Source: Bacteroidota bacterium (lineage in GTDB: Bacteria; Bacteroidota; Ignavibacteria; Kapaibacteriales; UBA2268). Taken from it: a DNA stretch of 64,000 nt. Within the stretch, counting starts at the first letter, position 1. The number at the start of each line of letters is the position of its first letter. Under the pieces are notes generated by a model. The model was given only the letters and a program-made list of their open reading frames with translations. It had not been told where the DNA came from and searched no databases. Position numbers and translations under genes: made by a program. Below, piece after piece: positions 27,660 to 36,761 of the stretch. The stretch spans positions 1 through 64,000 of the forward strand of contig JARKQC010000154.1 in NCBI GenBank assembly GCA_029974985.1, written 5' to 3'.

Positions 27660-27671
27660 TTTTTTTTTTTG

Positions 27672-27711
27672 AAAAGTCCGATACTTTCACGTGTCGGACT
27701 TTTGTTTTTAT
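27672..27711 (+). terminator. Terminator after spt
   Basis: AAAAGTCCGA (27672-27681) pairs with TCGGACTTTT (27694-27703), followed by GTTTTT. It lies between convergent spt and uvrB. Confidence 0.8.
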
Positions 27712-27724
27712 ACTTCAATAATTT

Positions 27725-29767
27725 TTATTCCATATCATTTAATTTTTCTTTCAATTTGTTCAGCTCGTCTCGAAGCGTTGCGGCACGCTCGAAATCTAAA
27801 TCACGAGCCGCGTGTTTCATTTCAATATACATCTGGTCAATTAAATTTTGCAAATCAGTTTTTGACATAAATTCAAGTAATGGCTCAGTCGAAATATCAA
27901 ATCCAGTTGCTTTATCTTCTGCTCTTCGTTTAATAAGCGAACCGTGAACGTCAGCTATCGAGGTAGTACTAAGTATTTCATCAATAGTTTTGTAAACAGT
28001 TTTTGGGTCAATACCATTTTCTTCATTATATTTCTGTTGAATTTTTCTACGGCGATTAGTCTCTTCAATAAGTACATTCATTGAATTAGTAATTTTATCA
28101 GCATATAGTATAACTAATCCTTCGGAGTTTCGAGCCGTTCTGCCCGCAATTTGCAAAAGCGAACGTTCGCTTCGCAGAAATCCTTCCTTGTCCGCATCGA
28201 GAACTGCAACTAATGATACTTCGGGTAAATCAAGTCCTTCACGTAGTAAATTTACGCCGACCAAAACGTCATAAGCTCCCATTCTTAAATCGCGAATAAT
28301 TTCAACACGTTCTAATGAATCTATATCCGAATGTATATAAGCAACTTTTATATTAATATTAGCAAGATATTCGGATAAATCCTCAGCCATACGTTTTGTA
28401 AGAGTAGTAACAAGCACACGCTGTTTTTTCTTAACTCTAATATGAATTTCATTAATTAAATCATCAATTTGATTTTTTATTGGACGGACGCTTATTTGTG
28501 GGTCTAATAATCCCGTTGGTCTAATGACTTGTTCAACAACTACACCATTACAAACTTCTAATTCGTACGGACCGGGCGTGGCGCTCACAAAAATTGCTTG
28601 ACTTACTAATGATATAAACTCATCAAATCTTAAGGGACGGTTTTCGAGGGCAGACGGCAAACGGAAACCATGCTCGACTAAACTTGTTTTTCGAGATTTA
28701 TCTCCCGCGTACATTGCCCTAATCTGAGGAATTGAGACGTGGCTTTCATCAACAATTATTAAATAATCTTCGGGGAAAAAGTCGAAAATACAATGAGGAC
28801 GGTCACCAAAATTTCTTCCCGTTAAGTGCATAGAATAGTTTTCTACACCCGAGCAATAACCTAATTCTTTCATCATTTCAAGGTCAAAAAGTGTGCGTTG
28901 CTCTAATCTTTGAGCCTCTAATAATTTATCTTCTGCTCTTAATACTTTCAGCCTTTCGTAAAGTTCTTCGCGAATATCTCGCATAGCTTTTTGTAATCTT
29001 TCTTCGGGGGTAACAAATAATTTCGCAGGGTGTAGCATTATATAATTTTCACGCGAAACGACATCACCCGTTAAACCATCAATAATTGAAATTCTATCAA
29101 TTTCATCACCAAAAAGCTCAACACGAATCCCATATTTATCTTCATAAGCGGGAAAAATATCAACTACATCACCTCGAACACGGAAAGTTCCACGCTTAAA
29201 TTCATAATCATTACGCTCGTAAAACATATCTACAAGACGATATAATAGCTGCTGACGCGATATAATATCCCCTTTTTGTAATGGAAATAAAAACGAAGCA
29301 AAATCTTCTTTTTTTCCAATAGAATAAATGCAGGAAACCGAAGCTACGATTATCACATCGCGACGCCCTTCTATCAAAGCGCTCGTAGCTCTAAGCCGCA
29401 ATCTATCAATTTCATCATTAATAGAAAAATCTTTTTCTATATAAGTATCTGATTTTACAATATATGCTTCAGGCTGATAATAGTCATAATAAGAAATGAA
29501 AAATTCAACACGGTTTTCTGGGAAAAAAGAGCGAAATTCACCATATAACTGAGCCGCAAGTGTTTTATTATGAGAAATTACAAGCGTTGGTTTTTGAACT
29601 TGCTCGATTACATTAGAAATAGTAAAAGTCTTACCACTACCGGTAACTCCAAGTAAAGTTTGATATTTTTCTCCTGAATTTAATCCCTCGACAAGCTCTT
29701 TTATTGCATTAGGCTGGTCGCCTGCTGGTTTATAACTCGATACTAATTTGAATTTTTCGTCAGACAT
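27725..29767 (-). CDS. uvrB: Excinuclease ABC subunit B
   Basis: Seen: 680 residues. Walker [17 protein letters not shown], the damage-probing beta-hairpin [74 protein letters not shown] and the C-terminal UVR motif ([20 protein letters not shown]). Known: with UvrA it verifies bulky lesions and with UvrC makes the dual incision of nucleotide excision repair. Length is standard and all helicase motifs are intact. Context: stand-alone on the minus strand, 82 bp downstream of the yggS stop. An alkyltransferase-like sensor gene lies about 1.4 kb away, which may be functionally relevant. Confidence 0.97.
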   Translation of the reverse strand: MSDEKFKLVSSYKPAGDQPNAIKELVEGLNSGEKYQTLLGVTGSGKTFTISNVIEQVQKPTLVISHNKTLAAQLYGEFRSFFPENRVEFFISYYDYYQPEAYIVKSDTYIEKDFSINDEIDRLRLRATSALIEGRRDVIIVASVSCIYSIGKKEDFASFLFPLQKGDIISRQQLLYRLVDMFYERNDYEFKRGTFRVRGDVVDIFPAYEDKYGIRVELFGDEIDRISIIDGLTGDVVSRENYIMLHPAKLFVTPEERLQKAMRDIREELYERLKVLRAEDKLLEAQRLEQRTLFDLEMMKELGYCSGVENYSMHLTGRNFGDRPHCIFDFFPEDYLIIVDESHVSIPQIRAMYAGDKSRKTSLVEHGFRLPSALENRPLRFDEFISLVSQAIFVSATPGPYELEVCNGVVVEQVIRPTGLLDPQISVRPIKNQIDDLINEIHIRVKKKQRVLVTTLTKRMAEDLSEYLANINIKVAYIHSDIDSLERVEIIRDLRMGAYDVLVGVNLLREGLDLPEVSLVAVLDADKEGFLRSERSLLQIAGRTARNSEGLVILYADKITNSMNVLIEETNRRRKIQQKYNEENGIDPKTVYKTIDEILSTTSIADVHGSLIKRRAEDKATGFDISTEPLLEFMSKTDLQNLIDQMYIEMKHAARDLDFERAATLRDELNKLKEKLNDME

Positions 29768-29849
29768 ATAGTAATATCATTTATTTTATGAAAAATAACT
29801 ATATAAAGACGTTTATAATCATAAATTACTTAAAATTTTTAATACAATA

Positions 29850-30593
29850 TTAATCATTTTCTAAATTTCTATATTGTCTTTCACCAAATATAGCAGTACC
29901 AATTCTTATCATAGTAGCTCCCTCATCAATAGCAATTTCAAAATCACTTGTCATTCCCATTGATAATTGAGTCCAATTTTTATTTAGTTGTCTATTAACT
30001 TCCTCTAATGAATTTCGCAAAAGGGTAAATTCTTGGCGCTGGGTTTTTTCATCATCAGTAAAAGTGCCAATAGTCATTAATCCTTTGATATTAATGTTGC
30101 TTAATAAATCTATTTCTGCAATAGAGTCAATATATCTTTCTATATCGAAACCAGACTTATTAAATTCACCACTTGTATTTACTTGTATAAGAATATCAAT
30201 ATTTTTATTTAGTAATTTAGCGCGTTTATCAATTTCATTAGCAACTTTCACAGAATCAACAGAGTGAACTAAATTAATAAATGGAGCAATGTATTTAACT
30301 TTATTAGTTTGTAAATGCCCAATATAATGCCATTCTAAATTGTTAAATCCTTTATCAGATAAAATTTCTTGCTTATCAATTAATTCTTGAACATAGTTTT
30401 CTCCAAAAACATTAATTCCCGCATTATAAGCGATTTCGACAATTTTTGCCGCCTGAGTTTTTGAAACAGGTATAATTTTTATATCATCAAAATTTCTATT
30501 TGATTTAATAGCCGCATTTTGAGCCTTTTCAACAATACAATTATAATTATTCTTAATTGTTTCAAAAATTTCTAGTAATTTTGACGGTTCCAT
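29850..30593 (-). CDS. yggS: PLP homeostasis protein (YggS/PROSC family)
   Basis: Seen: 247 residues. PLP lysine in IKIIPVSKTQ, then INVFGENYVQELIDK, LEWHYIGHLQTNKVK, DILIQVNTSGEFNKSGF, LMTIGTF and LSMGMTSDFEIAIDEGATMIRIGTAIFG, the complete family signature. Known: binds PLP without known catalysis and balances cellular vitamin B6 and amino-acid pools. Context: starts 12 bp downstream of an M1 peptidase gene on the same strand, so probably cotranscribed with it. Confidence 0.93.
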   Translation of the reverse strand: MEPSKLLEIFETIKNNYNCIVEKAQNAAIKSNRNFDDIKIIPVSKTQAAKIVEIAYNAGINVFGENYVQELIDKQEILSDKGFNNLEWHYIGHLQTNKVKYIAPFINLVHSVDSVKVANEIDKRAKLLNKNIDILIQVNTSGEFNKSGFDIERYIDSIAEIDLLSNINIKGLMTIGTFTDDEKTQRQEFTLLRNSLEEVNRQLNKNWTQLSMGMTSDFEIAIDEGATMIRIGTAIFGERQYRNLEND

Positions 30594-30605
30594 TTTTTTA
30601 ACCTA

Positions 30606-32576
30606 TTAATGAATCACACTAATTTTTTCGTTATAAACATTATTATCAATTATAATATTAATAAAATAATTATTTTGTGGATAATTATTAAAATCAAAGC
30701 TAAAAGAATTCATTCCATAATTAGATTGTTTTTCTTCTTTATAAATAACATTACCTAATAAATCATAAATTGTTATAATCGTTTTTCCTGTTTCGGATTG
30801 ATAATTTAAATTTATATTATTATTAAATTGATATAATTCATAAGGTAAATTTTTATTATTATCATTAACAGAACTAATTACTTTAATATTATTTATCTTA
30901 AATAAACCGACAACAATTTTGCCCGTATTAAATTTTATAGAATCAATTTTATAGTTAATATCATTTCCTAAATCAATATAAGTAATAGAATCACTAATTG
31001 GCTGAACAAAAGTAAATTCCTCACCATTAATATAATAGCTGAACTCAACGGGAACATTTTCAAATAATCTTCCTAATTGAGTTTGAATAAGTCTAAATCG
31101 AGATGGGTATTTTTCATTTTGAATATCATCGTACTCAACATCTAATTGTAGCCAACCCGCATTATAAACCCATTGATCATAGAACCAGTCTAAATCTAAA
31201 TTTGTTTCATCTTTAACTAATTGAATAAATTGCTTTGTATCAACATTAGAATGTTTATATTTATTTAGATAATTTCGTATAATTTCTATAAAATCAAATC
31301 CATTTTTTTCAAGTTCGTAATATAACATTCCTAATACAACAGAGCCTTTTTCATATATCGTAGTTGGATAATTTGACGATGGCTTTTCTCTTGAATAATC
31401 ATAAAGTGGTAGAACGCCTTCACGTTTAACAACATTACCTAAATATTCATCTTTACTCATTATAATAGTAGCTAAGTATGCACTATCGCCCTCTCTACAT
31501 TTTTCCCAAAGCGCCTCGCAATAATTTGCAAACGACTCATTTAGCCAAGTATCTCTAAAATCGAGTGGACTAACCATATTGCCAAACCAATGATGAGCTA
31601 ACTCGTGAGCCATAGTAGAATTATTATCATTTTTATATGTATATTGATTAATAATAATACTCCGCGGAAAAGAAATCATAGTTTGATGCTCCATAGCACC
31701 CTTCATAGTATTGCAATAGCCAATTTTCTCATAAGGGTACTCTCCAAATAAACTTGAGTAGCAGTCTGCCATTTCTGGTACTCTTCGATACGCAAACTCG
31801 CTTTTGATAGAATCCATTGCAAGTGTGAAAATTTGTATCGGAATTTTATAATCAAAATTGTCAAGAATAATATATGGACCAGCGGCAAAATTAAGTAAAT
31901 AAGTTGCCGCTAAATAATTATGCTCCCAAACAAATTCCTTTTTACCTTCATCAATATCATTAACTTCTGTAAGAATACCATTCGAAGCAACTTTTAAATT
32001 ATTCGGAACAATGAAAGTACCTTTAAAAGTAGCTTTATCTTGAGGTAAATCAAAGCATGGCAACCAATGACGAGTAGTTGAAATATATGGCGCCCCCAAA
32101 CCAGCCCCCATAGAATATAATACTAATTCCTCATAAGATACTCCGCCCCAACTCATACCGGGATTAATTTCTGATGTCATCGTTCCCGAATATGATATAA
32201 TAAACTCTACTGTATCGCTTGTCTGGTCGGGATAGCTTACTCTATAATGGAATTCTCTTGGATTATCTTCTAAATGAGCTTTAAAATCAAGATTTTTTCC
32301 CATAGAGCTTACACCATCAACTTTCAATCCTTCTAAATGAAAAATAAAATAGTCGCCATCGTAAATATTTTTTCTATGAACTAAAATTTTACAAATGCCC
32401 TCGACCTCTTTTGTTTTATAATTACTTAAATCGAGTTTGACGTCATAATGCAAAACATCAAAAGGCATTTCCTTATATTCGAGTGGATCTGGAACAATAT
32501 CGTTAAAAGATATTGAATAATTAAATGTTAATATTAATAACATAAATGCTAAAAAGCAAAATCTAAGTTGTTTCAT
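30606..32576 (-). CDS. Secreted M1-family aminopeptidase with T9SS sorting domain
   Basis: Seen: 656 residues. The signal peptide (about residues 1-23) is followed by the N-terminal beta domain. The substrate-anchoring motif appears as GAMEHQ instead of the usual GAMEN. The zinc site is HELAHHWFGN with the third ligand in NESFANYCEALW 18 residues later. A C-terminal T9SS domain (about 580-656) contains ITIYDLLGNVIYKEE and YPQNNYFINIIID. Known: M1 enzymes remove N-terminal residues and need the HExxHx18E zinc site. Inference: an extracellular or surface aminopeptidase for peptide nutrition. The N-to-H change in the GxMEN motif may alter N-terminal amine recognition. yggS follows 12 bp downstream. 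Confidence 0.88.
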   Translation of the reverse strand: MKQLRFCFLAFMLLILTFNYSISFNDIVPDPLEYKEMPFDVLHYDVKLDLSNYKTKEVEGICKILVHRKNIYDGDYFIFHLEGLKVDGVSSMGKNLDFKAHLEDNPREFHYRVSYPDQTSDTVEFIISYSGTMTSEINPGMSWGGVSYEELVLYSMGAGLGAPYISTTRHWLPCFDLPQDKATFKGTFIVPNNLKVASNGILTEVNDIDEGKKEFVWEHNYLAATYLLNFAAGPYIILDNFDYKIPIQIFTLAMDSIKSEFAYRRVPEMADCYSSLFGEYPYEKIGYCNTMKGAMEHQTMISFPRSIIINQYTYKNDNNSTMAHELAHHWFGNMVSPLDFRDTWLNESFANYCEALWEKCREGDSAYLATIIMSKDEYLGNVVKREGVLPLYDYSREKPSSNYPTTIYEKGSVVLGMLYYELEKNGFDFIEIIRNYLNKYKHSNVDTKQFIQLVKDETNLDLDWFYDQWVYNAGWLQLDVEYDDIQNEKYPSRFRLIQTQLGRLFENVPVEFSYYINGEEFTFVQPISDSITYIDLGNDINYKIDSIKFNTGKIVVGLFKINNIKVISSVNDNNKNLPYELYQFNNNINLNYQSETGKTIITIYDLLGNVIYKEEKQSNYGMNSFSFDFNNYPQNNYFINIIIDNNVYNEKISVIH

Positions 32577-32658
32577 AATAATTTTTTATTTTTTAACAAT
32601 TAGAAAAAAACTAATATAAGTAATTTTTTGAATAAAATGTTAATAAATTAAAAAATAT

Positions 32659-32690
32659 TTTGAGTATTTATCAAAAAATTGTTATTTTTG
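32659..32690 (+). promoter_or_regulatory. Promoter of secG
   Basis: TTTG at 32659-32662, 20 bp, TATTTTTG at 32683-32690. The ATG follows 33 bp later. Confidence 0.7.
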
Positions 32691-32723
32691 TTATTACTTT
32701 AATTGTAATTATGGAATAATAAG

Positions 32724-33116
32724 ATGTTTGTTGTAAGCAGTTTAATATTAATTATTTTAGCTATATTGTTAATTGGCGTTGTATTATTACAACCGGGCAA
32801 AGGCGATATGATTTCTGGTATGGGCGGTTTAGGCGGCTCTTTTTCAAATATGCTTGGTTCGAGACGAGCAACTGATTTATTAACAAAAATTACTATTGGA
32901 TTAGCAACTGCTATACTTCTTTTATCAGTAGTAACTAATAAGTTTTTTGTTGGTAATAAAGGGATGGCTGGTCCACGCCCCGTAACAGAAGGTACTGTTG
33001 TGCCACGTACTGTTCCTTCGACACCAGCTCAAACACAGATTCCAGTGCCAGAGCAAGCACCAGCAAATGAAACTCCACAACAAGAAAAACCTGCTGAAGA
33101 AGCACCAAATAAATAA
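32724..33116 (+). CDS. secG: Preprotein translocase subunit SecG
   Basis: Seen: 130 residues. Two transmembrane helices (residues about 3-22 and 53-74) flank the diagnostic loop LLQPGKGDMISGMGGLGGSF and RRATDLLTKIT. A Pro/Gln/Glu-rich tail of about 45 residues (PVPEQAPANETPQQEKPAEE) extends past the second helix, as often seen in Bacteroidota. Known: accessory subunit of SecYEG. Context: own promoter and terminator. It is followed by a restriction-modification island rather than a functionally linked gene. Confidence 0.93.
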   Translation: MFVVSSLILIILAILLIGVVLLQPGKGDMISGMGGLGGSFSNMLGSRRATDLLTKITIGLATAILLLSVVTNKFFVGNKGMAGPRPVTEGTVVPRTVPSTPAQTQIPVPEQAPANETPQQEKPAEEAPNK

Positions 33117-33143
33117 TTTTACTTTATAATTAAAATTTTAATG

Positions 33144-33177
33144 AAGGAAGTTAATGATTAATTTAGCTTCCTTTTTT
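33144..33177 (+). terminator. secG terminator
   Basis: AAGGAAG (33144-33150) pairs with CTTCCTT (33167-33173) and is followed by a T run to 33177. The gap 33178-33531 contains the first of two long direct repeats and otherwise AT-rich sequence with no gene I can see. Confidence 0.75.
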
Positions 33178-33279
33178 GATTTTATAATTTACATTTATTT
33201 AAATCAATATTTAATGTGAAAATAATGATAAGATTAAAATAATAGTCTTCTTTACCTTGATTAGTATGATTAAGCCTCT

Positions 33280-33318
33280 TTGTCTCTCAAAAATAGAGAG
33301 GAATAGGGCAAGCAAAAA
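33280..33318 (+). repeat. Direct repeat, left copy, flanking restriction-modification island A
   Basis: Matches 35480-35518 in 36 of 39 positions, the last 23 identical (core GAATAGGGCAAGC). The left half forms a small hairpin, CTCTC...GAGAG. The two copies are exactly 2,200 bp apart and bracket two genes. Confidence 0.85.
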
Positions 33319-33531
33319 GACATTTATACATCTTTAAACACTTGGGCTTTCAAAAAGGAAAATTAACTTTTCTAATGAATTATTTTGAATTAATATCATT
33401 TTTTGTTATTTTAGAAAAAAGATTTTTTAATGATGATAAATAAAAGATTTGCTATTATTTATAGACAACATTTCGATTAGTAGATCAAAAAATAATTATA
33501 AAAATGATTTTAAAAATATGATTAATATTAA

Positions 33532-34776
33532 ATGCTTGAAAATAAACCATATATTGAAACAATTCTCGAAATAAGTAAACCTTATTTAATAGAAACATTT
33601 CCAGACAATGAAATTTTTAATAAATTTATTGATAAAATTAGTTTTTTGAAAGAAAAAACTAATACTAAAGAAATTATTGATAGTTTTATAAAAATTTATA
33701 TAGATTACGTAAAAAAAGAATACCAAAATCAATATAAAAATATTAATCCAAAAATTATTAATTTCCTTGAGCAAATTGATGATGGAGTAAAAATAATTTG
33801 GGGGAACTGCCTTGATGTTATGCAAGGTATGAAATCTGAATCAATACATTTAATGGTTACATCTCCACCATATTATAATGCACGCGAATATTCTCAATGG
33901 GAAAATTTGAATGCCTATTTAGATGATATGAGATTGATAATTCGAGAAGCTTATAGAGTTTTGGATAATCATCGTGTTTTTGTTTTTAATGTTGGTGATA
34001 TTTTTGATAATGATAATATTTCAACTTCATCAACTTGGGGTAAACGTAGAATTCCACTCGGTGCATATTTTATTAAAATTTTCGAAGAAGAAGGTTTTAC
34101 ATTTGTTGATGATTTTATTTGGGACAAAGGAGAAGTACAAAGCGAAAGGCATAAAAATGCTAAAAAACCTTATCCATTTTATCAATATCCAATGAATTGT
34201 TACGAACATATTTTGATATTTCATAAACACAGAAAAGATGATACACGATATCCATGCCCCGTTTGCGGTTGTTTGAAAGTTAATGGTAATGCTTATTCAG
34301 AAATTGGTTTAAAAAGTTGGGAATGTAAAAATTTAGATTGTTTTGAACGAAGTAAAGCAAACAGAGGAAAAAGATTTTCATTAAAAACATTAGTTACACA
34401 AAGCAGGCAAAATAAAAATTTTGAAATTGAACAAGATTTTATAAAAAAATGGCGTAGAGATATAATTAAAATAAATCCTGTAATAAAAATTAATTCTAAA
34501 GGAAAGAATATTTTAGGACATACCGCGCCTTTTCCAATTGAAATACCAGAATTTGCTGTAAAAATGTTCTCTTATCCAAAGGAATATGTTCTAGACCCTT
34601 TTGCTGGTAGTTTTACAACTGTAATTACTGCTAAAAGACTTAATAGAATTGGAATAGGCATTGAATTAAATAAAGAAATGTTTGGAAAAAGTAGTATGCA
34701 AAATTTAACAAAATCTTTACAACCCGAATTGTTTAATATGAAAAACATTAATATTTCAGAGATAAATTTATTATGA
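33532..34776 (+). CDS. DNA methyltransferase (beta-class, TSPPY) with internal zinc finger, locus A
   Basis: Seen: 414 residues. Motif IV TSPPYYN (about 110-116) comes before the AdoMet-binding motif LDPFAGSFTT (about 353-362), the beta-class order; SPPY is common in N4-cytosine enzymes. Between them is a Cys cluster, CPVCGC (about 241-246) with CKNLDC some 25 residues later, a probable zinc ribbon in the target-recognition region. An N-terminal helical extension of about 80 residues precedes the catalytic core. Known: such enzymes protect host DNA against a cognate endonuclease. Context: its stop overlaps the next gene's ATG (ATGA), and that product has PD-(D/E)XK features, so the pair looks like a type II restriction-modification system. 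Confidence 0.82.
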   Translation: MLENKPYIETILEISKPYLIETFPDNEIFNKFIDKISFLKEKTNTKEIIDSFIKIYIDYVKKEYQNQYKNINPKIINFLEQIDDGVKIIWGNCLDVMQGMKSESIHLMVTSPPYYNAREYSQWENLNAYLDDMRLIIREAYRVLDNHRVFVFNVGDIFDNDNISTSSTWGKRRIPLGAYFIKIFEEEGFTFVDDFIWDKGEVQSERHKNAKKPYPFYQYPMNCYEHILIFHKHRKDDTRYPCPVCGCLKVNGNAYSEIGLKSWECKNLDCFERSKANRGKRFSLKTLVTQSRQNKNFEIEQDFIKKWRRDIIKINPVIKINSKGKNILGHTAPFPIEIPEFAVKMFSYPKEYVLDPFAGSFTTVITAKRLNRIGIGIELNKEMFGKSSMQNLTKSLQPELFNMKNINISEINLL

Positions 34777-35414
34777 ATGTTTTAGAAGAAAAGAAGAAAC
34801 AAGTTATTGGACTTTACGGCGAAATGAGGTTATCTATGGAATTACATGATCTTGGTTGGCAAGTCCATAGAGCATATATTGATGAAGGTATTGATTTTAC
34901 AATCACAAAATATTATTGTCCAGTATGTAAAAAGTATAGCAATCAATATATTAGATATTCTAATCGCAAAGATAAAAAAGTTAAATGCGTTACTAATTTA
35001 TGTGAACATTGTAAGATAACTGAATTAGAAGTAATTTCTCGCTATTTACAAGTTAAAACTTCTGAAGGGATTAAAACAAATGATGAAAATGTAAGAAAAT
35101 TCAGTTTTCACCCCAAAATTAGATATAATATGGGAACAGAAATTTTTTATGTATGGATAGCTGTTTTTGATGATAGTAAGGAAAAAAAATGTCATTTTTA
35201 TATACTAAATACAAAAGATGTTGAAATTTTTGATAATATTAATTTGGATACTTATCAAATAACTGATAATCAAAAAACTGAATTACATATTAGGAATGAT
35301 GGAGTTGTATTAAAAATAGGAACTTCAGCTACGGGATATGATTATTCTGTTTTTAATAGTAGATTTTATAATGATTTCAACGCATTCGAAATTGAATTAA
35401 ATAATAAAAAATAA
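34773..35414 (+). CDS. Zinc-finger PD-(D/E)XK-like nuclease, probable restriction endonuclease of locus A
   Basis: Seen: 213 residues. The start is coupled to the methyltransferase stop (ATGA). The N terminus GLYGEMRLSMELHDLGWQVH and DEGIDFTI, followed by RYLQVKTSEG, gives the E...D...QxK set (about E17, D41, Q93, K95) of RecB/Mrr/DUF4365-like PD-(D/E)XK folds. Inserted between D41 and the QxK strand are CPVC (about 49-52) and CVTNLCEHC (about 72-80), a four-Cys metal site. Inference: the restriction partner, in which the zinc ribbon, like that of its methyltransferase, may help target recognition. The recognition sequence is unknown. A nuclease-fold regulatory protein cannot be excluded. Confidence 0.62.
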   Translation: MNVLEEKKKQVIGLYGEMRLSMELHDLGWQVHRAYIDEGIDFTITKYYCPVCKKYSNQYIRYSNRKDKKVKCVTNLCEHCKITELEVISRYLQVKTSEGIKTNDENVRKFSFHPKIRYNMGTEIFYVWIAVFDDSKEKKCHFYILNTKDVEIFDNINLDTYQITDNQKTELHIRNDGVVLKIGTSATGYDYSVFNSRFYNDFNAFEIELNNKK

Positions 35415-35479
35415 GAGATTTAATTGAATTTTATGAATTAAATTAAAATGAATCAATTTGTTGAAATGATTATCTTATT

Positions 35480-35518
35480 TTGTCGCTCCAAAATTGAGAG
35501 GAATAGGGCAAGCAAAAA
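35480..35518 (+). repeat. Direct repeat, right copy, flanking restriction-modification island A
   Basis: Second copy of the repeat at 33280-33318, lying 66 bp after the nuclease stop codon. Copies differ at three positions in the first 16 bases and are identical over the last 23. Confidence 0.85.
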
Positions 35519-35548
35519 TATTTATCTCTACCAATAATAAAAAATTAA

Positions 35549-35585
35549 GATGTCCAACACTAATGATAATGCTGGACATCTTTTT
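35549..35585 (+). terminator. Terminator between locus A and the convergent YitT-family gene
   Basis: GATGTCCA (35549-35556) pairs with TGGACATC (35573-35580) and is followed by TTTTT. Confidence 0.8.
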
Positions 35586-35606
35586 CTATTAGAATAGGAA
35601 AAATTT

Positions 35607-36542
35607 TTAAATACGCCTTCGGAAACCTTCGCCTAATACTTCGTGAACATTGCTTATTATTACGAAAGCAGTCGGATCTATCCTTTTTATTATTTCAGTA
35701 AGTTTACTTATTTCCTTTTGAGTTATAATTGTGTAAATCATTTCTCTATCAATATTTCTATATAATCCGCGAGTTTTTATAGCAGTAGCACCTCGGCTTA
35801 ATTCTTGCAAAATTGCCTCGCCTATCTCTTGATATTTATCAGAAATAATTGTTGCTGACCTTGCGTAATCAAATCCATCAATTATAACATCAATTAGTTT
35901 ACTTGATACAAATAATAATAAAAAAGCATATAAAGTAAGAGACAATGCGGGTTTATTCGGTGATAATCCATTTACTTGAATAATTATTCCCGCTAATCCA
36001 ATAACGAAGAAATCTATCAACATTATTGCTTGACCGGGCTTTATACCAAATCTTTTTTGCATAATTGAGGCGACTATATCAGAACCCGCTGTTGTACCAC
36101 GGAATTTGAAAATTACACCAAGTCCGACGCCTAAAAGTACGGCACCAATGAGAATTAGAAAAAGAAAATCATGCTCATATAAATCTTTTATAACTTCTGT
36201 ATCTTGTAACCTCATAAATCTCATATAAGGTATATCACCTCTGAAAAAATCTATAAAAAAGGAATTTAGTGTAAATCCAAAAAATGTTCTTTTTCCGAAA
36301 GTTTTTCCAAGTTCTTTATATCCCCAAATAAACAAAGGTACGTTTATTGACCAAATTGCCATACCTACGGGAATAGAACCTTTAGAAATATAATGTATTG
36401 ACATCGCAAGACCGCTTGCACCACCGGGAACTACGCGTGCATCTACAAGAAAAACGCCAATTCCCAAAGCCATAATAGCCGCACCGATTGCTATAAATAT
36501 ATAATCTGTAATCGGATACTTATATATAAATTTTTCATTCAT
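35607..36542 (-). CDS. YitT family membrane protein (DUF161 + DUF2179)
   Basis: Seen: 311 residues with five to six hydrophobic helices (ITDYIFIAIGAAIMALGIGVF; VPGGASGLAMSIHYI; GVGLGVIFKFRGTTAGSDIVA; PGQAIMLIDFFVIGLAGII; LSLTLYAFLLLFVSSKLID). A C-terminal cytosolic DUF2179 domain reads GATAIKTRGLYRNIDREMIY, then IDPTAFVIISNVHEVLGEGF. Known: the family is widespread, its transport role is undefined, and the DUF2179 domain resembles PII/ACT-like folds. Context: single gene on the minus strand, separated from locus A by a terminator. Confidence 0.88.
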   Translation of the reverse strand: MNEKFIYKYPITDYIFIAIGAAIMALGIGVFLVDARVVPGGASGLAMSIHYISKGSIPVGMAIWSINVPLFIWGYKELGKTFGKRTFFGFTLNSFFIDFFRGDIPYMRFMRLQDTEVIKDLYEHDFLFLILIGAVLLGVGLGVIFKFRGTTAGSDIVASIMQKRFGIKPGQAIMLIDFFVIGLAGIIIQVNGLSPNKPALSLTLYAFLLLFVSSKLIDVIIDGFDYARSATIISDKYQEIGEAILQELSRGATAIKTRGLYRNIDREMIYTIITQKEISKLTEIIKRIDPTAFVIISNVHEVLGEGFRRRI

Positions 36543-36761
36543 AAAATTTTTTTTAAAAAATTGTTAAATATTAAATAGCAAAAATAATACAAAAAATTGT
36601 TTATAAATATATGAAAGAAAATTAATCTCACATTTGCTATTTGAATTAAATTATTACTTGTAAAATTTATTTTATTTTGTTAAATTTCGTAAATTTTTTT
36701 TTACATATTTAATAATTAATAATTTTAAATTATAATTATTAATTATTTCGAGGTTGCCATA

